From NCBI RefSeq assembly GCF_002001175.1, contig NZ_MUNT01000016.1, forward strand, positions 1 through 64,000: a stretch of 64,000 nucleotides of DNA, given 5' to 3'. The position numbers and the translations under genes are program-made. The notes under the pieces were generated by a model that worked only from the letters and a program-made list of their open reading frames with translations, had not been told where the DNA came from and did no database searches. Shown here in pieces: positions 36,091 to 44,579 of the stretch; position 1 is the stretch's first letter, and the number at the start of each line of letters is the position of its first letter. Origin of the DNA: Rhodanobacter sp. C03 (GTDB lineage: Bacteria; Pseudomonadota; Gammaproteobacteria; Xanthomonadales; Rhodanobacteraceae).

Positions 36091-37514
36091 GTACCGAAAA
36101 GATCATCTATAGTTGCCACGGGGCGGCCAGGGAGGTTACTGGCTCATGTCATCTTCTGCGTTGTGGCGATCGGCACGTGCTGATCGACTGCGGCCTTTTC
36201 CAAGGCGGCCGCGAGCAGGAACGGGCCAATTTCGAGCCTTTCGGATTCGATCCCGCCAGCATCGACGTTCTGCTGCTGACCCACGCGCACCTCGACCATT
36301 GCGGGAGAATCCCCAAACTGATTCGTGAGGGATTTCACGGACGTATCCTGGCTACAGCGGCGACTCGTGACCTCGCTCGCGTCGTAATGTTGGATGCAGC
36401 GGGCCTGCAGGAAGAGGATGCGCGTCGTGCGCAACGTAGCGGGCGGCGGCGCGATGAAGCATACAGCGAGCCTCTCTATACCTTGGACGATGCATTGCAT
36501 GCCATGGACTATTTTGCCGATCCGGTGGCCTACGACATGGACGTGCCTGTTATCGACGGTGTCCGCGCACGTTTTCAGGATGCCGGTCATATTCTTGGTT
36601 CGGCGTCCATCCTGGTCACCATCGAGCAGGGGGCGCAGCCACTGCGCATACTTTTCTCCGGTGACCTGGGGAACCCAGGACGGCCCATCTTGCGCAATCC
36701 GGTTCCCGCACCTGAAGCGAATTACGTGGTGATGGAGACCACGTATGGTGATCGGCCGCATCGCGCGCTTCCCGATTCTGTCGATGAACTGTATCGCGCG
36801 ATACAACAGACATTGGCACGCGGAGGCAATGTCATCATCCCCACGTTTGCACTGGAGCGCGCTCAGGAAGTTCTCTATTACCTTCATCGAGGCATCCAGG
36901 GAGGCCAGGTTCCCGCGCATACGCCGGTATTTATGGACTCCCCGATGGCCATCTCGGCCACTGAAATATTCCGTCGCCATGCTGAGTGCTTTGACGATGA
37001 TTTTCGCAAGGAGCTGGAGCAAAGCGATCCTTTTGCCATGCCGAATCTTCATTTTTGCCGGGACACTGCGGAATCGATGGCGATCAATCATATTGAAGGC
37101 GGTGCCATCATCCTGGCAGGCTCAGGCATGTGTACTGGCGGCCGAGTGCTTCATCATCTGAAGAACAACCTTTGGCGCCAGCGCAGCAGTGTGGTTTTCG
37201 TCGGCTACGCTGCGAATGGGAGTTTGGCCAGACGGATCGTCGATGGCGCGAAAAGCGTGCGCATCTTCCACGAAGAAATAAACGTGAATGCGCAGATCTG
37301 GACCATCAATGGATTTTCGGCACATGCCGATCAATCTGCGCTGCTGGATTGGCTCGGCAACACAAGTCGCAAACGCGTGCTGCTCGTCCATGGAGAGTAC
37401 GAGCGAGGTATGCGGGCTATGGAGACATGCCTCGAAAAACTGGGTTTCGCCTGCCAGATCCCGCAGGCGCAAGAGGCTGTGGTACTGGCTGAATCGATAA
37501 CGGAACTTACATAG
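36087..37514 (+). CDS. beta-CASP metallo-beta-lactamase-fold RNA nuclease
   Basis: This 475-residue protein has the MBL metal site THAHLDHCG, later metal ligands DAGHILGSA and SGDLG, a beta-CASP insertion (about 185-370, with PTFALERAQE) and the C-terminal RMMBL segment with INGFSAHADQ. This is the CPSF73/YsgF-like architecture of RNA endo- or exonucleases. The ATG overlaps the preceding stop (ATGA). Such genes recur in bacterial low-oxygen loci; the RNA target is unknown. Confidence 0.88.
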   Translation: MSTEKIIYSCHGAAREVTGSCHLLRCGDRHVLIDCGLFQGGREQERANFEPFGFDPASIDVLLLTHAHLDHCGRIPKLIREGFHGRILATAATRDLARVVMLDAAGLQEEDARRAQRSGRRRDEAYSEPLYTLDDALHAMDYFADPVAYDMDVPVIDGVRARFQDAGHILGSASILVTIEQGAQPLRILFSGDLGNPGRPILRNPVPAPEANYVVMETTYGDRPHRALPDSVDELYRAIQQTLARGGNVIIPTFALERAQEVLYYLHRGIQGGQVPAHTPVFMDSPMAISATEIFRRHAECFDDDFRKELEQSDPFAMPNLHFCRDTAESMAINHIEGGAIILAGSGMCTGGRVLHHLKNNLWRQRSSVVFVGYAANGSLARRIVDGAKSVRIFHEEINVNAQIWTINGFSAHADQSALLDWLGNTSRKRVLLVHGEYERGMRAMETCLEKLGFACQIPQAQEAVVLAESITELT

Positions 37515-37531
37515 GGGCATATGCCTGCTTC

Positions 37532-37545
37532 TTGATCGCGATCAA
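37532..37545 (+). promoter_or_regulatory. FNR-type box for alcohol dehydrogenase gene
   Basis: TTGATCGCGATCAA is a perfect palindrome within CTTG/CAAG. A weak CATTGT lies 22 bases downstream. Confidence 0.72.
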
Positions 37546-37722
37546 GATGTTGTCGTTTCGATGTTGCCATTGTGTGTTCGCAGCCATACGGCTGACACGG
37601 TCGAGCCTGTTCACTGATGCCGAAGTCAGGCAACTCGAGTCGACTGGGCCATCGCGCACCGGGCCCGAGGCTTTTCAGTGCTTCGCGTCCACTGCCGGCA
37701 CAACGAACTTACGAGGTTCATT

Positions 37723-38760
37723 ATGAAAGCGCTTGTTTACCTGGAGCCGGGGAAGAAGGCTCTCGAAGATCGCCCGATACCGGAGATTACTGCACCCACG
37801 GACGCCATCATCAAAATCCTCAAGACGACGATCTGCGGAACGGATCTGCACATCCTCAAAGGCGATGTGCCTACCTGCGCGCCAGGCCGGATACTCGGTC
37901 ACGAAGGCGTCGGCGTTGTCTCAAAGGTCGGTTCCGCTGTCACCGCTTTCAAGCCAGGCGACCATGTGATCATCTCGTGTATCTCGTCGTGCGGGAAATG
38001 TGATTACTGCCGCAAGGGGATGTACTCGCACTGCGTCAATGGGGGCTGGATCCTCGGCAACACGATCGACGGCACGCAGGCCGAATACGTTCGCATTCCC
38101 TACGCCGACACCAGCCTTTACCACATTCCCGTCGACGCTGACGAAGAGGCCTTGGTGATGTTGAGCGACATTCTGCCCACTGGCTTCGAATGCGGCGTGC
38201 TCAACGGCAAGGTGCAGCCGGGATCAACCATCGCGATCGTGGGTGCCGGACCCATCGGATTGGCAGCGCTGCTGACGTCCCAGTTCTATTCGCCAGCGGG
38301 AATCATCATGGTCGATCTGGACGACAACCGCCTGGAAGTGTCCCGGCGATTTGGTGCCACCGCGACTATCAACAGCGCCGATGGCAAGGCGGTCGAGAAA
38401 GTGCTGCAGCTGACGAACGGCCGGGGCGTCGATACCGCGATCGAGGCCGTTGGCGTCCCACCCACCTTCGAGCTGTGCGAAGAGATCGTGGCACCTGGTG
38501 GCATCATCGCCAACATCGGCGTGCATGGCACCAAGGTAGATCTTCATCTGGAGCGTTTGTGGGATCGGAACATCGCGATCACCACGCGGCTCGTCGATAC
38601 CGTGACAACACCGATGCTTCTTAAAACCGTGCAATCTCGGAAGATCGACCCGACGCGGCTGATCACACACCGATTCACTCTCGCCAAGATCATTGATGCA
38701 TACGAAGCATTTGGCCACGCCGCGGAGACCCATGCGCTCAAGGTCATCATCGAGGCATAG
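37723..38760 (+). CDS. zinc-dependent alcohol dehydrogenase
   Basis: This 345-residue medium-chain dehydrogenase has catalytic zinc ligands C38 and H60/E61 (ILGHEGVG), structural zinc cysteines C90, C93, C96 and C104, and the NAD(P) fold GAGPIG. The ATG at 37723 follows GAGG and gives the family start MKALVY; the longer frame is rejected. It could regenerate NAD from aldehydes during anoxic metabolism. The substrate is unknown. Confidence 0.9.
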   Translation: MKALVYLEPGKKALEDRPIPEITAPTDAIIKILKTTICGTDLHILKGDVPTCAPGRILGHEGVGVVSKVGSAVTAFKPGDHVIISCISSCGKCDYCRKGMYSHCVNGGWILGNTIDGTQAEYVRIPYADTSLYHIPVDADEEALVMLSDILPTGFECGVLNGKVQPGSTIAIVGAGPIGLAALLTSQFYSPAGIIMVDLDDNRLEVSRRFGATATINSADGKAVEKVLQLTNGRGVDTAIEAVGVPPTFELCEEIVAPGGIIANIGVHGTKVDLHLERLWDRNIAITTRLVDTVTTPMLLKTVQSRKIDPTRLITHRFTLAKIIDAYEAFGHAAETHALKVIIEA

Positions 38761-39475
38761 GGTTGGTTTTTTGGTGCGTATGGGGATCCCGGTTACTTCT
38801 TCCAGGCTATACGCGGACATCACGATCGGATTACAGGTCTGCTCCATTGTCGTTTTTGCATCGGTGGTACCACATGCAAGGTCAGCACCCTCCGCAGAAT
38901 TCGGTCAGGACGTGATCATCCAAAACCAGGGCAGCGGTTTCAAGGCAGGAGAGTTGCGTCATGAGATCGTGCCCGCTCTTTGGGCACGTGTGCGACCCTG
39001 ATACATCTGCCAAATCTCGCGAACTGTTGGTGCCTGCACCAGATTTTGCCATCTCGTAAACGCAAAATCGCGGGAAGCGCAACGCGTTATCATGGTCTTG
39101 ACCGTCTCGCAGACAGCACGCCCGCGTTGTTCGCAGAGACGATACGGACGAATCACGAAGGGCCGATTTCTCCACCTTAGGCCGCCACAAATACAGGGAT
39201 AAGGTCACATCCATCAACCTGTGCATGGCCGGAATCTGGTGCGGCTTGAGCAGTGACGGCAGGCGTCGCAACAACACGTTGGTGCGACCTGTGTGGACCT
39301 TGGTAAATGAATACCTATTGATTGCGAGATCGAAAGCTGCCACCAGCACCGAGCCGAGGGGTGGCATTCGCGACCACAGCGAACTCCAAGGCCATCATGT
39401 CAACCTATATTTACGGCTCTACTCAGACAAGCCGGCGATAATTTGTTTCCGAGCCTATAAATGAGTTTCTTAGTC
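38761..39475. other. 715-bp stretch with no convincing gene
   Basis: Open frames exist on the reverse strand (about 38882-39367), but none has a recognisable fold, a good ribosome site or family motifs, and the plausible segments are split between frames. This may be the remains of a decayed gene. No FNR box is present. Confidence 0.4.
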
Positions 39476-40042
39476 TCAATATTCTTGATTCAACAGTGGA
39501 GTAATCACTTGTTCGAGACGTATGACTGTCCATGCTGCTGAGTCGTCTTTCCAGCCATCGTCGACTAATCGCCCCTTTCGATCGATGGTGAAGCTGACTG
39601 GCAGACGCCAGATGCGACCGTAGCCTTGCACATGTGGGTCGCCGAGTAGACCCACTGGAAAGCTCAGGGTGCCCGCCGCGGCGCGGACCTGGTCGAGTTC
39701 ATCCGGTGTGTTGAGGCTGAAGCCGAGTACGACCAAACCTTGCTGCGCATGGTCCCGTGCATAACGCGAGAGCAGTGGTAACTCCTCCCTGCACGGTTGG
39801 CACCACGTTGCCCAGAAAGTCACGATCACCACTTTGCCGCGCAGATCGTGAGTATCAATCTGCTTGCCGTCGAGTGTGGTTAGTGTGATCGGAGGCGCCG
39901 TCTGGCCAATGACAAGTGTGTTTGCCTGTGTAGGTGAGAAAGTTGAAAGTGCCAGTGCCAACGCAGTCGCGAGCACGATGCGAGGCCAAAACACCTTTGT
40001 GGTGAATATCGGTACTCGCACAGCAGGGCGATCCTCAAACAA
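39476..40042 (-). CDS. TlpA-like periplasmic thioredoxin
   Basis: This 188-residue protein has an N-terminal membrane or signal segment (IVLATALALALSTF), the TlpA/ResA pattern PPITLTTLDG, active site WATWCQPC and the cis-Pro region WRLPVSFTIDRKG. It should reduce disulfides or cytochrome/copper-site cysteines in the periplasm. It lies 64 bases after the Cys-motif barrel gene on the same strand and may serve that protein or the nearby cytochrome and copper proteins. Confidence 0.88.
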   Translation of the reverse strand: MFEDRPAVRVPIFTTKVFWPRIVLATALALALSTFSPTQANTLVIGQTAPPITLTTLDGKQIDTHDLRGKVVIVTFWATWCQPCREELPLLSRYARDHAQQGLVVLGFSLNTPDELDQVRAAAGTLSFPVGLLGDPHVQGYGRIWRLPVSFTIDRKGRLVDDGWKDDSAAWTVIRLEQVITPLLNQEY

Positions 40043-40105
40043 GATGCGAACCGCTATGTGGCGGCACTCCGAATCTAACTGGTACGCACGTTACGATTTG
40101 CATAG

Positions 40106-41191
40106 TCACAACGCCAAGCTGATTCCCATCGTGCCGGTCCAGCCCGGAAACAGCTGGTAGCCCGCCAAATGGCTGTAGACCGGGACCTGCACGAAGGCGT
40201 AGAGCTCCAACTTTTTAGTGATGCTCGCACTGATGCCCGGGCTGAGGTAAGCCACCGTGCCGGCAGTGTCAGGCTGGTCGGCTAGCGCACCCTGATCCGC
40301 ACTCTTGTGCAGCAGGTTGATCTGCAATTGAGGGACCCAGTTTGCGTGCGCCTCATAGCGCACACCAAAGCTCATGGTGGCCAGGTTGCCGGGCCGATAG
40401 TTGCCACCAGCGGAGCTGAGCTCTTCGGAAATCGCTGCTTGAAACTGACCGTCTATGAAGGCGTCAAAGTTCTGACTGATCGGTTGGAAGTAGTAACCGC
40501 CGACGATCAGATCGGTGCTTCCAGTGCCCGCCTGCAAGCTTGTATCAAGGGATTGGCCGACGCCGGGACCATTCTTGAACAGCACGGGAGTACCGACGAA
40601 GCGGCCATCGGCGGTCTGACCACCGTAGTTGCCGGTCGGTAGCTTGACGCCGAACTGGATGCCGAGATTGTGTGTTGGCAAGAATCCTTGATAGCTGCCA
40701 AGTAGCTTCATGTCGCCCAAGCCGGATACGCTGGCATTGCTTAGCTGATCGGGTGCACTTTCAGCGGATGTGTAAGGCTGAAGTTGAGTGCCGTACGTGG
40801 AGTGGTCGCGCGTTACGTAGGGAATCAACAGCGAGACTCCCCAATCCGCATTAAAGCGATAGTCCACGGAAAGGTTCACATACTGGTTGGCCGTGCCGTG
40901 CTCGATTTCACCGCCGCCAAGCGAGGGATCGGAGGGTTGATTGACCACTTGCTCGAGGTTTGCCCTGTGGCTACCGGTGCGAAGCTCATCCTGATCGATA
41001 TAGGTGTAGTCGACGTTGATACGCCAGCCCGACTCCGATGAGTAACCGGTCGCAGCGTCTGTGCTCAAAGTGCAGCCGCACGTCGCACATGCCTCTGCGG
41101 TGAGCGGTATACCACTTAGCATCAGTACCCCAAGGGCGACAACCAATGGTTTGGTAATTAGTGGCATGAATGGCATCACGGTCTGATCCAA
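40106..41191 (-). CDS. outer-membrane barrel with N-terminal CATCGC motif
   Basis: This 361-residue protein has a signal peptide (ending about AEA), immediately followed by CATCGC, then about 320 residues of amphipathic beta strands (VDYTYID, VNLSVDYRF, YFQPISQNFDAFIDG) ending GTMGISLAL, an outer-membrane barrel. The three closely spaced cysteines could bind a metal or be redox-active; no CxxCH haem motif is present. The product is unnamed. It is probably co-transcribed with the TlpA gene behind it. Confidence 0.7.
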   Translation of the reverse strand: MDQTVMPFMPLITKPLVVALGVLMLSGIPLTAEACATCGCTLSTDAATGYSSESGWRINVDYTYIDQDELRTGSHRANLEQVVNQPSDPSLGGGEIEHGTANQYVNLSVDYRFNADWGVSLLIPYVTRDHSTYGTQLQPYTSAESAPDQLSNASVSGLGDMKLLGSYQGFLPTHNLGIQFGVKLPTGNYGGQTADGRFVGTPVLFKNGPGVGQSLDTSLQAGTGSTDLIVGGYYFQPISQNFDAFIDGQFQAAISEELSSAGGNYRPGNLATMSFGVRYEAHANWVPQLQINLLHKSADQGALADQPDTAGTVAYLSPGISASITKKLELYAFVQVPVYSHLAGYQLFPGWTGTMGISLAL

Positions 41192-41883
41192 AGGACGGCG
41201 TCAATTTTCATGGGGTGATCACGGGTTCCAGCAGATCTATGGTCATAGCGCAAATAAACCTCGGCTAAGCGTTGACATTTCCGTGCAACCTCCTTGTCAA
41301 TCCAGCGAGGATGCGTTTTCTCAATCTGAAAATTGGATTATGTGATCCCTTGATTGCTACTACCTGGCCAGCGCCAGTGGGAAGGTCAGTGGCTAGTGAG
41401 CAGCAGCAAGGGGGCTTCAGGTGGTACTCCTTGTGCGGTCTGCAAGCATTCTGGTGAGTGTCATCACCAAGACTCTTGACCGACGTCATATTCAGTTGCG
41501 AAAACGTCGGCACTGCGACCCAATGCCACATCTCTCGCACATGAATACATGGATGGAAAATACGAACTGTTTCCACCGCGGTAACTGTGGAGTTGCCGCT
41601 CAGATCGCTTATTGCATATCTTCAGCGAGGAAATCCGCGCGCGTGGTCAAATAGCGATCTGATTGGCGCGGCGGCGCTAGCTGTTCCTCGAGCATTTTGG
41701 CGAGTTTTTGTTCACGTCGCCGTCATTGGCGAAATGGAAAGCTCCTTGAGCTTGGCCGCCCGCATTGGATGGTCGGAAACCACTTGTTGTCAACGGTATA
41801 TGGCTTCGCTGCCGTATCGCGTGGTCGTGCCCGAAATAAATCCTTTGGTGTGGCATTCGGTCACGGGCCGAGAACGGTTGAAA
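41192..41883. other. 692-bp stretch without a supported gene
   Basis: The FNR2 reading frame is open upstream to 41587, but the region encodes nothing family-like and lies before the operon's FNR box. A one-mismatch FNR-like sequence, TTGACCGACGTCAT, occurs at 41476-41489. Nothing else was identified. Confidence 0.5.
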
Positions 41884-41897
41884 TTGATCGATATCAA
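41884..41897 (+). promoter_or_regulatory. FNR-type box at the head of the nos operon
   Basis: TTGATCGATATCAA is exact. CAGACT (41920-41925) lies 22 bases downstream, predicting a start near 41932, only about 6 bases before the ATG at 41938. It probably drives the whole FNR2-HiPIP-nosX-nosRZDFYL run. Confidence 0.75.
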
Positions 41898-41937
41898 GAA
41901 CAGACGCGTCGTGGTCGCGCAGACTTCTACCCACGTG

Positions 41938-43077
41938 ATGAATTCGCAAGAGGTGTGTATTTCAGTGTGCGAAAGGTCGATTTGTACAGATGCGGTTATC
42001 GTTGGAGCCGGCCCCGTAGGGTTATTCCAGGTGTTCGAGCTTGGCCTGCTCGGGGTCAGCGCGCACATCATCGACTCGATGCCACAGGTTGGTGGTCAAT
42101 GCATCGAGTTGTACCCCGACAAACCGATTTACGACATCCCGGCGGTACCGGTGTGCAGTGCACGTGAGTTGATCGAGCGGCTTCAGGCACAAATTCGACC
42201 GTTCGCCCCGCAATTCCACTTGGGCGAGACGTTGACCACGGTCGATCGCTTGGAAAGTGGGCGCTTCAAGGTAACCACCAGTGCTGGGACCACGTTCAAC
42301 ACCGGAGCACTGATAATAGCTGGCGGTCTCGGGGCATTTGCGCCTCGCAAGCTCGCATTGCCTGACATCGAAGGTGTGGAGGGTCACGCGGTCCACTACA
42401 AGGTTATCGACGCCAGCAAATTTGATGGTAAGGACATTGTGATTGCCGGCGGCGGTGACGCAGCACTGGATTGGTCACTGGCACTGGTCGATCGTGCCAA
42501 TAGCATCGTGCTGGTGCATCGTTCGACCAAGTTTCGGGCGGCACCCGCCCACGTCAAACGCATGCAGGAACTGTGCGACGCCGGTCGCATGCAATTCTTC
42601 GAAGGCGACATCGTGGGACTGGATGCGCCGGAAGGCGAGCTGAAGTGGGTACGTGTACGGGCACGCAGTGGTGTGGTGCAACGGATCGAGTCTGAGCAAT
42701 TGCTGGTCTTCTGGGGATTGCATCCGGCACTCGGGCCGATCGCGGAGTGGGGCTTGCAACTCGATCACCAGCAGATCGTGGTCGATACGGCCACGTTCCA
42801 AACATCGAAAGGCGGCATCTATGCAGTTGGCGACGTGAGCACCTATCCCGGCAAGAAGAAACTGATTCTTTCTGGTTTTCACGAGGCGGCGTTGTGCGCC
42901 TTCGCCGTAAAGGAACACCTCAATCCTGGTGAGAAGGTGCATCTGCAGTACACCACGACCAGCCCAATTATGCACAAGCGCCTAGGCGTTGTGGTTGGTG
43001 CCGATGGCGCACCCATCGTGCCCGCGGCCAGTCCGGCCAGCGCCGGCTTGACCACCGATGTCGCCAGCAATACGTGA
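41938..43077 (+). CDS. ferredoxin/flavodoxin-NADP reductase, type 2 (TrxR-like)
   Basis: This 379-residue flavoprotein has the FAD motif VGAGPVGLF, the second nucleotide fold IAGGGDAALDWSLAL and the C-terminal GIYAVGDVSTYPGKKKLILSGFHEAA. The redox-active CxxC of thioredoxin reductase is absent, as in FNR2 enzymes. The start at 41938 agrees with the FNR promoter. A GTG at 41965 after AAGAGG is an alternative and would begin nearer the usual family start. It heads the nos operon and may move electrons between NADPH and a carrier. Confidence 0.85.
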   Translation: MNSQEVCISVCERSICTDAVIVGAGPVGLFQVFELGLLGVSAHIIDSMPQVGGQCIELYPDKPIYDIPAVPVCSARELIERLQAQIRPFAPQFHLGETLTTVDRLESGRFKVTTSAGTTFNTGALIIAGGLGAFAPRKLALPDIEGVEGHAVHYKVIDASKFDGKDIVIAGGGDAALDWSLALVDRANSIVLVHRSTKFRAAPAHVKRMQELCDAGRMQFFEGDIVGLDAPEGELKWVRVRARSGVVQRIESEQLLVFWGLHPALGPIAEWGLQLDHQQIVVDTATFQTSKGGIYAVGDVSTYPGKKKLILSGFHEAALCAFAVKEHLNPGEKVHLQYTTTSPIMHKRLGVVVGADGAPIVPAASPASAGLTTDVASNT

Positions 43078-43139
43078 AATGCGTGCCAGCACGCGGTATG
43101 CGTGTGTGAAATGAAGCGACACAGTCCCAGGAGAAACCC

Positions 43140-43442
43140 ATGAAAGAGAACAGCAATGAATTCGATGCTAGCCGTCGCACCCTGCTGAAGAGCGGCCTGA
43201 CCATGGCGGCAATCGGGGCCGTGGCAGCCACCGGTCTGCTGAAATCCGCACCGGCGCATGCACAAGCCTTGGCCCCCCAGGCCACGATGATGTACCAGTC
43301 CACACCGCACGGTAAGGATCAATGCGACAACTGCATCCACTACGTCCCGGGCAAGACGCCAAAGTCCAACGGAACCTGCAAAGTTGTTGCAGGAAGTATT
43401 AGCCCCACCGCATGGTGCGTCGCCTATGCGCGTAAAGCCTAA
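43140..43442 (+). CDS. high-potential iron-sulfur protein, Tat-exported
   Basis: This is a second HiPIP, of 100 residues. It has twin-arginine signal SRRTLLK, a hydrophobic stretch, cleavage near AHA, cluster cysteines C62-x2-C65-x14-C80-x12-C93 and the final aromatic WCVAYARKA. AGGAG precedes the ATG. Its position between the reductase gene and the nitrous oxide reductase genes suggests that it donates electrons to NosZ in place of a cytochrome c or cupredoxin. Confidence 0.92.
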   Translation: MKENSNEFDASRRTLLKSGLTMAAIGAVAATGLLKSAPAHAQALAPQATMMYQSTPHGKDQCDNCIHYVPGKTPKSNGTCKVVAGSISPTAWCVAYARKA

Positions 43443-43510
43443 AGCAGCGCGTCAAATGCTTTCCTGAAGATACTGTCTGGTTCGTTTTGCAGCCACTGGA
43501 GGCTGACGTC

Positions 43511-44578
43511 ATGCATGTCCCGGAAAAAGCTGACGAGCCTCGGTCGCCCGGTCGCCGAAAACTCCTCAAGGCCTTCGTCGGTGTGGCAGCGGCCGGAGGA
43601 TTGGTCGGAGGATCAGGCTGGTTCGTGCTCAAACGGGGACGGAACCTGTTCGAGGTGCGTCGTGAGCAGACGCTTATGCAGACTTCGGTAGCAATCACCT
43701 GCCTGGCCGACGACGTTGACAAGGCGGGCGTCGCCATTGACGCCGCGTTTCAGCGAATGGCCAGTACTGTTGCGGTGCTGACGCGCTTCGACCCGGCCGG
43801 TCCGGTGGCGCGCCTGAACCGTGATGGCCGTCTGGAGAATTTGCCGCCGGAACTCAGGGACGTTTTGCATCGCTCATTGGCGATTTCAGCGGTGACTGAC
43901 GGTGACTTCGATATCAGCGTGTTGCCCGTCCTGGAGTACTTCGAATCGATGCGCCAGCCCGCCGTACTCGATGCGGGTGATCGTGTACAGATAGGGGAGC
44001 GAGATCATCTGATCAATTATCGCCGAATCGCGCTGGATGCGCAGGGCGTACGGTTCACCCATCCGGGTATGTCCGTCACATTGGACGGGCTGGCGAAGGG
44101 GTACGTCATCGACCAGGGGATTGCCTCGTTGAGAGAGTCGGGTATCGAAGACGCCCTGGTGGATGCAGGTGGCGATCTGCGTGCGATCTCCGGTAGCGAT
44201 TTCAACCGTCAGTGGCACATCGGCATCGTTGATCCCGGCGACATCAACAAGGTTGCAGCCGTCGTGACAATACGCAATGCCGCACTTGGCACGTCCGGCA
44301 ATTACCGGATCTTCTATTCGTCCGACAAGACGCTTTTCCATGTGATCAATCCACATACGGGTTATTCCCCACTGAATTACTCCAGCGTCACGGTCATGGC
44401 GGAGACCTCGGTGGATGCCGATGCAATGAGCGTCGCCGCCGCTTCGATGCCGGTGCCGCGGTTGCGCGAAGTGATGGCCTCGCAGAACGATCAATGGCTG
44501 GTCTTCTCCAGGGACGGTAGCAGGAGCTGGCGTTCGAAGGATCTCCCGCAAGTTTCGGGCAATCCGGAGGTGGTCTGA
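43511..44578 (+). CDS. nosX: FAD:protein FMN transferase, NosX-type ApbE
   Basis: This 355-residue ApbE-family protein has an N-terminal RR-containing export signal (GRRKLLKAFVG) and family motifs LTRFDPAGPVARLN, DGLAKGYVID, DAGGDLRAIS and the metal-binding TSVDADAMS. It attaches FMN covalently to NosR, whose flavin site is encoded next. The ATG at 43511 has GGAGG 8 bases upstream, better than the TTG at 43487. Confidence 0.9.
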   Translation: MHVPEKADEPRSPGRRKLLKAFVGVAAAGGLVGGSGWFVLKRGRNLFEVRREQTLMQTSVAITCLADDVDKAGVAIDAAFQRMASTVAVLTRFDPAGPVARLNRDGRLENLPPELRDVLHRSLAISAVTDGDFDISVLPVLEYFESMRQPAVLDAGDRVQIGERDHLINYRRIALDAQGVRFTHPGMSVTLDGLAKGYVIDQGIASLRESGIEDALVDAGGDLRAISGSDFNRQWHIGIVDPGDINKVAAVVTIRNAALGTSGNYRIFYSSDKTLFHVINPHTGYSPLNYSSVTVMAETSVDADAMSVAAASMPVPRLREVMASQNDQWLVFSRDGSRSWRSKDLPQVSGNPEVV

Positions 44579-44579
44579 C

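Noticed and set aside
36144-37091. 315-codon reverse frame inside the beta-CASP gene
   Set aside because: Shadow; the forward frame has the full metal-binding motifs.
38882-39367. 161-codon reverse ORF
   Set aside because: No recognisable family, poor start context and cysteine/serine-rich composition typical of chance frames.
41476-41489. TTGACCGACGTCAT as an FNR box
   Set aside because: One mismatch and not at promoter distance from any supported start.
41587-41937. N-terminal extension of the FNR2 reductase
   Set aside because: The extra 117 residues are unlike the family and lie mostly upstream of the FNR box and predicted transcription start.
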